Below, piece after piece: positions 60,601-64,000 of a stretch of DNA of 64,000 nucleotides. This DNA is from Watersipora subatra (lineage: Eukaryota; Bryozoa; Gymnolaemata; Cheilostomatida; Watersiporidae). Below the pieces are notes generated by a model. The model made no database searches, was not told the origin of the DNA, and saw only the letters and a list, made by a program, of their open reading frames with translations. The translations under genes were made by a program, and so were the position numbers. The DNA lies in NCBI RefSeq assembly GCF_963576615.1, contig NC_088709.1, positions 19,299,243 through 19,363,242 on the forward strand, in the 5' to 3' direction. How positions within the stretch are numbered: the first letter of the stretch is position 1; each line of letters opens with the position of its first letter.

Positions 60601-61068
60601 AGCGGACTAGACATGCCATATTCACTCGTTGTCAAGCCTGAAAAGTGATTAGCGATCAGTTATAACTCATATTTATAGCTATAACTCATATATACCTTTC
60701 TGAATGTCAATTTTAAAATATACAGTTTAACCGACCTGATACTATGAAATCTTATTCATAGCTATGAGGATCCAGGCACTGGATCCTTTCGGCGACTGGA
60801 TGCTTCGTCATCCAGTCGCCGAAGCATTTATTGAATGTCATACTAACATATATACATATAATTCTACTTTTTAATTTGTTTTCATATTAACACTAAACAT
60901 TAAGTAGTATTTTTAAGCATTTAAACACCAAAAATACCAAAAAAAATAAAGAGACATATAAGAGATCTAGGTTTACTTACCTATTAATATCTTTATCCTT
61001 TGTAGCAGCTGTTTGAAATATAAAACTGTTAATAATATCCAGTTGAAGAACTCAGAGATTTGTCTCAT
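39676..61068 (-). CDS. Sulfotransferase gene C, complete, 8 exons, 322 aa
   Basis: A PAPS-dependent sulfotransferase on the minus strand. Exons in coding order are 60981-61068, 60482-60637, 58291-58425, 57137-57249, 54520-54646, 47533-47627, 41161-41302 and 39676-39788. They total 969 nt. All junctions are GT/AG, and exons 1, 2, 5, 6, 7 and 8 equal gene B in length. The N-terminus MRQISEFFNWILLTVLYF is strongly hydrophobic and is followed by KQLLQRIKILIG. The PAPS loop reads NYPKSGNHF, with Asn-His where Thr-Thr is typical. The catalytic His lies in VVTHLPWSLLPP. The 3'-phosphate motif is TYRNPKDVMCSM. The C-terminus has GKVGSWK and KSELTVEQNE, and ends LPMCYE. The coding sequence looks intact although introns 5 and 6 hold a hAT transposon and a Copia element, both near splice donors. 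The substrate is unknown. Confidence 0.92.
39789..41160. other. Gene C intron 7
   Basis: No mobile element or array is recognised. A dyad-rich TATATGATATATATCATG patch lies near 40520-40565. Confidence 0.45.
42433..42742. repeat. 62-bp repeat with alternating hairpin units (gene C intron 6)
   Basis: Five units of about 62 bp share TAGTATTGCTGTTTCACA and ACACAAGAATAACTTT. Units alternate: TGTAGAAG...CTTCTACA (for example 42433-42440 with 42460-42467), then TGTAGCAG...GCTACA (42495-42500 with 42524-42529). Both arms change together, so the stem is kept in the first four units. The fifth unit mixes the types. Confidence 0.85.
43488..43681 (+). repeat. 5' LTR of the Copia element
   Basis: A 194-bp LTR starting TG and ending CA. 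It contains TATTTATATATAGC, a possible TATA region. It is followed directly by the primer binding site. Confidence 0.95.
43682..43695 (+). other. Primer binding site (initiator Met tRNA, internal)
   Basis: GGTTATGGGCCCAG, immediately after the 5' LTR, is complementary to CTGGGCCCATAACC. That is the anticodon arm of animal initiator tRNA-Met with its CAT anticodon. Copia elements are known to prime from an internal tRNA-iMet fragment rather than from the 3' end, so this fits the family. Confidence 0.85.
43862..47250 (+). pseudogene. Copia gag-pol polyprotein with two deletions
   Basis: Start taken at MDSDKWTIDKL (43862); an ATG at 43804 opens a short different frame. The gag N-terminal part (to about 44160) joins directly to the protease LIDSGASCHMTP, with no CCHC zinc knuckle, so an in-frame deletion removed the gag C-terminus. 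The integrase has an HHCC zinc site (WHQRLVHV...CEGCAEGK) and D325, D387, E423 with exactly 35 residues between the last two. After ...GRSAVGC (about 45870) the frame changes to ...RGDGTVERFKGRLVAKGYS. The RT segment expected there (KWVFK-type) is missing, so a small deletion causes a frameshift. RT with YVDDL (about 46300), RNase H (SDANWAGD) and the end (TADILTKPL) follow to 47250. The element cannot make full gag or pol. Confidence 0.93.
47280..47473 (+). repeat. 3' LTR of the Copia element
   Basis: 194 bp, identical to the 5' LTR except for one A/G difference near position 37 of the LTR. It is preceded by a purine tract and followed by the TAACG target duplication. Confidence 0.95.
47628..49085. 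other. Gene C intron 5, 3' part
   Basis: Nothing recognised except a short run of ATCAGCCG/TATCAGC motifs near 48010-48060. Confidence 0.45.
49086..49215 (-). mobile_element. tRNA-derived SINE (copy 2, minus strand)
   Basis: Read on the minus strand, a tRNA-like head (AATTGTTAGAGTGTACGTCT as box A region, a degraded box B around GAGAGTCGGCATCCC) is followed by GCAATCTTTTTTCC, a GGACAGACGGACAGACA run and the tail GGCTCTTATCATAGTAAAG. The post-tRNA motif and tail match the SINE at 9171-9315, but the heads differ clearly. It lies in gene C intron 5, in the same sense as the gene. Confidence 0.7.
49300..50659. repeat. 40-bp minisatellite in gene C intron 5
   Basis: Exactly 34 units of 40 bp (1360 bp), CTGTCAGGGTACTAGTTCAT plus ATACGTGCATCATAAGCAGA, with no length change at all. 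Variants are confined to a few sites (GTC/GCC/GAC, TAAG/TACG/TATG, ATAAG/ATGAG). A block of six TAAGTG units near 49360-49550 is homogeneous. Confidence 0.96.
51080..53660 (-). pseudogene. hAT transposase (ZBED5/SCAND3-like), decayed and interrupted
   Basis: Minus-strand pieces in order. A region with LSLSNNTAHLRI (about 53300) precedes the catalytic-domain piece FAIQFDESTDVSS (about 53220). Then comes LSWENLCACTTDGASAMMG and HCIIHRYALAAK (52663-53085). After the nested element (51708-52582), the C-terminal hAT dimerisation part reads VLLIFSSSYNCEKGFSSL and SRLNVDDDLRV (51080-51442). Several stops break it, for example after EHLSRLA near 51484 and near 53190 and 53520. The protein resembles the transposases behind the domesticated ZBED5/SCAND3/FAM200 genes. 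It is inactive as it stands. Confidence 0.85.
51708..52582. mobile_element. TTAA-flanked inverted-repeat element nested in the hAT
   Basis: TTAA at 51704-51707 and 52583-52586 flank an 875-bp element with long inverted arms (51708 to about 51870, and about 52405-52582). The ends read TGGTTGACTTGCAACAAAAT on the left, with AGGTTGACTTGCAACAAAAT inverted on the right. No transposase is visible. It interrupts the hAT transposase and so is younger than the hAT insertion. A half copy lies at 14994-15160. Confidence 0.8.
53971..54124. repeat. Short 36-bp tandem repeat in the hAT 5' region
   Basis: Four imperfect units of GTTATGTCATGACACAAAGC plus TCTACCAGCTGGAC lie within the non-coding part of the hAT element, upstream of the transposase. 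Confidence 0.75.
55600..55790 (+). mobile_element. 5'-truncated copy of the R2-like element (3' tail only)
   Basis: The segment aligns with 32080-32270 of the full element: AAAAAGTGCGCTATTGGGAA against AAAAGTGCGCTATTGGGAAC, and GTCTCTAGTAGAAGAC against GTCTCTGGTAGAAGAC. It retains only the last codons (CAIGNS in a shifted frame) and the 3' untranslated part. 5' truncation is typical of target-primed reverse transcription. It lies in gene C intron 4, antisense. Confidence 0.8.
56087..56174. repeat. 29-bp repeat, three copies
   Basis: Three tandem units of CTGATTGTCAACTCACTGTA plus CTGTACATT, nearly identical, in gene C intron 4. Confidence 0.85.
56739..56780. repeat. Perfect 20-bp palindrome with 2-base loop
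   Basis: Arms 56739-56758 and 56761-56780 (GTGTTGGCAATATGAGTTTA and its complement) are separated by TC. A third, partial direct copy (TTGGCTATATGAGTTTATC) precedes it at 56704. Such a near-perfect palindrome can extrude as a cruciform. It lies in gene C intron 4. Confidence 0.88.
56940..57022 (+). other. tRNA-like head, possible degraded SINE
   Basis: GTATAGCCAGTTGAACAGTG resembles a box A region and GAGTTCAAATCCAGTTCG a box B/T arm, at about tRNA spacing. A GGACAGATGAACAAAC stretch follows at about 57076. There is no convincing cloverleaf and the tail differs from the other SINEs, so this is tentative. Confidence 0.35.
58426..60481. other. Gene C intron 2, nothing recognised
   Basis: About 2 kb of AT-rich sequence without a tandem array, transposon terminus or additional exon that I can support. 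Confidence 0.45.
60768..60823. repeat. Two adjacent perfect hairpins in gene C intron 1
   Basis: GGATCCAG (60768-60775) pairs with CTGGATCC (60779-60786) across GCA. TTCGGCGACTGGATG (60788-60802) pairs with CATCCAGTCGCCGAA (60809-60823) across CTTCGT. The second is locally GC-rich in an AT-rich intron. The two stems share the CTGGAT word. Confidence 0.88.
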
Positions 61069-62221
61069 TTTTCCTTTTTTGAAATTATGCCACGTTTTAC
61101 AGCATTACCATCTGGCCCGTCGCCCTCCCGCTTGATGGTCGCAAAGCATTCCATAGAATGGCTACTAGAAGAAACTTTCCAATAAAGAATCCTTTGAAAA
61201 GGTGGTAGATTATTCTAACTTGAGCAGGTTTTATATGAGAGATTGTTGTAATCAAATAATAAAAATAATTAGAAGTGTTTTAGTTTCATTATTTTAAAAC
61301 TTACTTTTTAAATAAAGCAGCAAAATTAATAAAGATCTCTTGATGTGTTGTAACAATTCCTTGAATCATATGTGAACTTTTCTCTAGTTGGTAGTTCACG
61401 AACTCTCTCATATCCCGAATGGATAGTGTCAAAACTCAATTTATCATTTTTCCTCCCGGATCCGTTTATTCAGTCAAATGGTATGTAATCTAAATTTGGA
61501 AAAGGAATGCCGATCTAAAAGCAAACATCTCAATGTCCAAGCATGTTGGCCTCCACTTTTTTAGGTTAAAAGCTCTACTCGCAACTTCCGCCCCAATATC
61601 AAACATGCACCGTTATCAACTCCATTCCATTCCGAGTCTTTCTTATCTATTGGGCCGTGTCATAAATTTCTAGAGGTCAATGAACCGACATGTCACCTAA
61701 AGCGACCCATAGCAAACTGGTGGATTCCGCCGTGCTGCGCAAATGAAGGTTTTAAGGCCCATGGCTTAAAGCCTTGGTCTTAAAATTAGGGCTTAAAAAT
61801 TTTTAGTAGAGGGTCTATGAGCATCTTTGAAAAAGTGTTGCTTTTGTGTTTTTCATTTTATAAGCAAAAGAACTTAGGCCTTTCTAGTGGTTTATATAAT
61901 TATATTCGATAAAGCCATGATACTCCTTTAGTAACTACTCAGACAAATTTAAGAGTTAAATATTCACAGCTCTTCTTACTCACTCCTCGTGCTCTCGCCT
62001 ATCAACCTACATGATAGCACAGGAGTGAGTGGACACCTCACTGAACAACATAGACATGTTTACTCTTGTTTGTATTACGTATATAGTATAGTTATGATAA
62101 GCTACACAACCATGTCTATTGAGCAAGTTTAAATTACACAAATACAAATTTACTTGTAACTTTTAGATACAAAAAATTACGCTTGATATTGTAGAAGGAA
62201 ATTAAAAGCAAATTGTACTGA
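61069..62221. promoter_or_regulatory. Upstream region of gene C
   Basis: Minus-strand sequence upstream of the gene C ATG. I do not see a clear TATA box; the 5' leader and start site cannot be fixed. The sequence around 61430-61800 is less AT-rich and contains a repetitive GGCCCATGGCTTAAAGCC patch near 61757. Confidence 0.35.
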
Positions 62222-62735
62222 AGGTTGATATATGACTAACCTGTTGATATGTGACTTACCTGTTGATATATGATTTACTTGCTGATATATGATTTACCTG
62301 TTGATATATGACTAACATGTTGATATATGACCAACCTGTTGATGTGTGACTTATCTGTTGATATATGACTTGCCTGTTGATATATGACTTACTTGCTGAT
62401 ATATGATTTACTTGTTGATAAATGACTAACATGTTGATATATGACTTACCTGTTTTACCTGTTGATCCGTGACTTACCTGTTGATATATGACTAAAATGT
62501 AGATATAATTATGACTTACCTGTTGATATACGACTTGCCTGTTGCTATATTACTTATCTGTTGATACACGACTTACCTGTTGATATATGACTTACTTGCT
62601 GATATACGACTTACTTGTTGATATATGACTTACCTGTCGATATACGACTTACATGTCGATATACGACTTACATGTCGATATATGACTTGCCTGTTTATAT
62701 ATGACTTATCTGTTGATGCATGACTTACCAGTTTG
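62222..62735 (-). repeat. 19-bp minisatellite carrying splice-donor consensus on the gene C strand
   Basis: About 26 degenerate units of TTGATATATGACTTACCTG. On the minus strand each reads CAGGTAAGT followed by CATATATCAA. CAG-GTAAGT is the consensus 5' splice site, and six units keep it exactly. The array lies 1.15 kb upstream of gene C exon 1 on that strand. Confidence 0.88.
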
Positions 62736-63925
62736 CTCAACCGATTTGTAATGCATGGCCATTGTTCTTATGGTATTACAAAATAGAATAGAATAGAATT
62801 TCAAATAAAACAGCTCTTGTCATTAAAAAAAATTCACACTCAATGTATCTACTGGAGTTTAAGCATTGTAATGAGATGAAATTCTTACGATAAGAAATAG
62901 TTGCTAGTAACAAAGCAACTCGACTTTTAGTTCATCATTTTTGTATGACTCAGCAAGATAGTATATATGAGAAGAGCAGGTGTTGCTTTTCGCCTCTCAT
63001 CAACAGATTCAACTACTGCAAATGGTTGGGGCGCACATCAATTTATAGTTACTAGGCAGCATTTAACATCTTCTACAGCATCATCGTGACAACACCATTA
63101 TTCAAATATTATAAACAAACTACTTTAGTTGCTATTATCAGCTAGTCATCTTGACTAGTGCTACATTTATTTACTTCAAGGTCACCATAGCCTATTAGAT
63201 TTGATCTTGAAAATCTACGCACAATTTCAGCAACTAATACTAACGACTTCACATTTTACGGAGTAATGCTGTTTTAGCATTTTTTAGAGTTTCAAGCATC
63301 TAAGCTTTTTTTTTAGCTCAAATGGCTTAGTTTAACTGCTTTTGTAAAATCAAAAAGTAGTGCATTGCCTTTCTAGTTTGCTTCTTGGTAAGTGTCGTTG
63401 CCAATTTAGCTGCCTATATTACTTGACTCTTCTATCAACATCTAAATTAGATCTTTGAAATCATCAGAGGCTCTCATCAATCAGCTCTCATTGGAAATCA
63501 TTAGAGGCACAAAAAATTGGGCAGTACTGGTAACAATTTGTCAATTTCATAATCGAGGAAATGGAAAGTGAACTTAAAAACAAATACGAAATTGTCTGCT
63601 CAATATGAGCTTGCGCGAGCAGGCAAGTCTGAATGACAAAAGAGTTTTGTTGTACACGCCTGGCTGCTATTTAGCCCAAGTTTCTGGATTGAGGTTTTTC
63701 GAAAACAAACTACTTTCGAAGGTCGCCATAAAAGCCCAAAATCTTAAAATGATCGTCATTGCTCTCGTCGAGTATCAAACTAACCATGCTATTGGTTAGA
63801 TAGTATTGTAAATGGGATCAAACCGGAAAAGACATTCGGTACAACGTATAATGAAAAATATTGGTCTACGAACTATGTTCATATAATTAATCATACACCG
63901 TCTGAACCAACAGAAGTTTATAAAC
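62736..63925. other. Intergenic, nothing recognised
   Basis: A 64-codon open frame at 63605-63799 shows no known motif and no homology that I can recognise. The segment presumably includes the promoter of the gene starting at 63926. Confidence 0.4.
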
Positions 63926-64000
63926 ATGGCAGGAACAGGCCCTGGTGCAGCAGGTTTTCAAAATTCTAGTGGTTTTTCTGGAGGAGATTCTAACGATATT
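63926..64000 (+). CDS. Start of an unidentified gene at the right edge
   Basis: ATG at 63926 opens 25 codons to the window end: MAGTGPGAAGFQNSSGFSGG, then DSNDI. It is Gly/Ser/Ala-rich and likely a disordered N-terminus. The ATG context (AAACATGGC, purine at -3 and G at +4) is a good initiation context, and codon use is GC-richer than the surroundings. The family cannot be named from 25 residues. Confidence 0.5.
   Translation, partial: MAGTGPGAAGFQNSSGFSGGDSNDI

Noticed and set aside
63605-63799. 64-aa open frame upstream of the right-edge gene
   Set aside because: No recognisable motif, no evident splice sites tying it to 63926; could be chance.

Overview
This is an AT-rich, intron-rich metazoan window. 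Long introns with GT/AG boundaries, a Copia element, a hAT transposon, an R2-like non-LTR element, tRNA-derived SINEs, MITEs and many minisatellites all point to an invertebrate genome. I favour a lophotrochozoan-like animal but cannot name the species. There is no prokaryotic operon structure. Nearly all long open frames outside exons and transposons are in-phase minisatellites or shadows.

The window is a cytosolic-type sulfotransferase (SULT) cluster. Three genes and one broken copy can be assembled exon by exon. Gene A (minus, 2739-11616) shows exons 1-5; its last three exons lie beyond the left edge. Gene B (plus, 13041-26205) is complete: 8 exons, 312 residues. B' (plus, about 34200-37690) is a decayed partial duplicate of the 5' part of B. 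Gene C (minus, 39676-61068) is complete: 8 exons, 322 residues spread over 21 kb. A and B are head to head across about 1.3 kb; B' and C converge. Exon sizes and intron phases match across A, B and C. Each protein carries the PAPS 5'-phosphosulfate loop (YPK[T/S]G), the catalytic His (HLP) and the 3'-phosphate motif (YRNPKD...S). B and C also show the C-terminal GxxGxWK and the KxxxTVxxxE dimerisation motif. All three begin with an unusual short hydrophobic-plus-basic exon.

The introns are packed with repeats. Gene A has 39-bp, 25-bp and 13-bp minisatellites and two copies of a palindromic MITE in opposite orientation. Gene B has 23-bp, 34-bp and 43-bp arrays (the last about 5 kb) and several MITEs. 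Gene C has a 40-bp array, a 62-bp array, a hAT transposon (50808-54370) with a second TTAA-flanked element nested in it, a young but internally deleted Copia element (43488-47473), a 5'-truncated non-LTR tail (55600-55790) and a SINE. Between B and B' lies a decayed non-LTR retrotransposon (29067-32300) with a Myb-like N-terminus, reverse transcriptase, a CCHC knuckle and a restriction-like endonuclease. A 47-bp piece of SULT exon 5 sits just before it.

The most unusual signal is a 39-bp array at the end of gene A exon 5. The real splice donor is itself one unit of the array, and twelve more donor-like copies follow in the same reading frame. A second array upstream of gene C repeats a consensus splice-donor sequence on the coding strand. 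The first codons of another gene appear at the right edge (63926-64000).
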